DNA of 64,000 nucleotides, taken from the NCBI RefSeq assembly GCF_029813775.1, contig NZ_JARVKW010000036.1, positions 1-64,000 on the forward strand, read 5' to 3'. This document shows, piece after piece, positions 59,209 through 64,000 of the stretch. The position numbers were made by a program, and so were the translations under genes. The notes under the pieces are model-generated. The model saw nothing but the letters and a program-made list of their open reading frames with translations, searched no databases and was not told where the DNA came from. Positions within the stretch are counted from its first letter, which is position 1; every line of letters starts with the position of its first letter. The DNA is from Streptomyces sp. DH24. Its GTDB lineage: Bacteria; Actinomycetota; Actinomycetes; Streptomycetales; Streptomycetaceae.

Positions 59209-64000
<4,792 letters not shown>

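Overview
The window is high-GC actinobacterial chromosome, almost certainly Streptomyces. Codon third positions are strongly GC, GTG starts are common, and the gene set is a recognisable Streptomyces core block: osaA/osaB, ftsK, a RodZ-like gene, rimO, pgsA, cinA, clgR, dps, a Nei-type glycosylase, lhr, recA-recX, a cysteine dioxygenase operon, gluABCD with gluK/gluR, miaB, miaA, dapF, rshA and hflX. These identifications rest on motifs and gene order read by eye; no database search was run.

Region 1 (1-7981) is accessory and is the edge of a biosynthetic gene cluster continuing left of the window. A leftward operon reads ACP, DsrE-like, TusD/DsrE-like, TusC/DsrF-like, double-hotdog dehydratase, and every junction is an ATGA overlap. 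Divergent from it are a ketosynthase and a KS-like partner without the active-site Cys, also overlapping by ATGA, then an unknown membrane protein. A cysteine-nucleophile hydrolase (left), a type II thioesterase and an MbtH protein (right) flank this core and point to an NRPS component outside the window. A three-protein sulfur-relay-like set fused by translational coupling to an ACP and a dehydratase is the most unusual system here.

Region 2 (8438-12545) has two tandem trypsin-like lipoproteins that share a distinctive N-terminal module, a strong convergent terminator, and hflX. Region 3 (12777-22367) is a leftward housekeeping run (M1 peptidase, rshA, dapF, membrane protein, miaA, then a LigB-like protein and miaB), interrupted by one rightward MT0933-type antitoxin-like gene. 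Region 4 (22424-29390) has a NarL-type two-component system divergent from a KhtTU-like cation/proton antiporter, an orphan TAXI binding protein, and the GluK/GluR pair. Region 5 (29680-36320) has gluABCD with an intercistronic hairpin and a clear terminator, an FAD monooxygenase, four 75-bp tandem repeats, and a cysteine-rich leader peptide ahead of cysteine dioxygenase and rhodanese genes.

Region 6 (36383-43409) has recX, recA with an SOS box, an AI-2E-type permease, a DUF3046 gene, a prenyltransferase-fold protein, azlCD and an AraC regulator. Region 7 (43591-49562) is lhr plus the glycosylase. Region 8 (49675-64000) runs leftward: a small membrane protein, dps, clgR, cinA-pgsA-rimO (overlapping), the RodZ-like gene, ftsK, osaB and the 3' part of osaA with at least nine 92-residue HAMP repeats.

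I saw no tRNA, rRNA, CRISPR array, transposase or phage gene.
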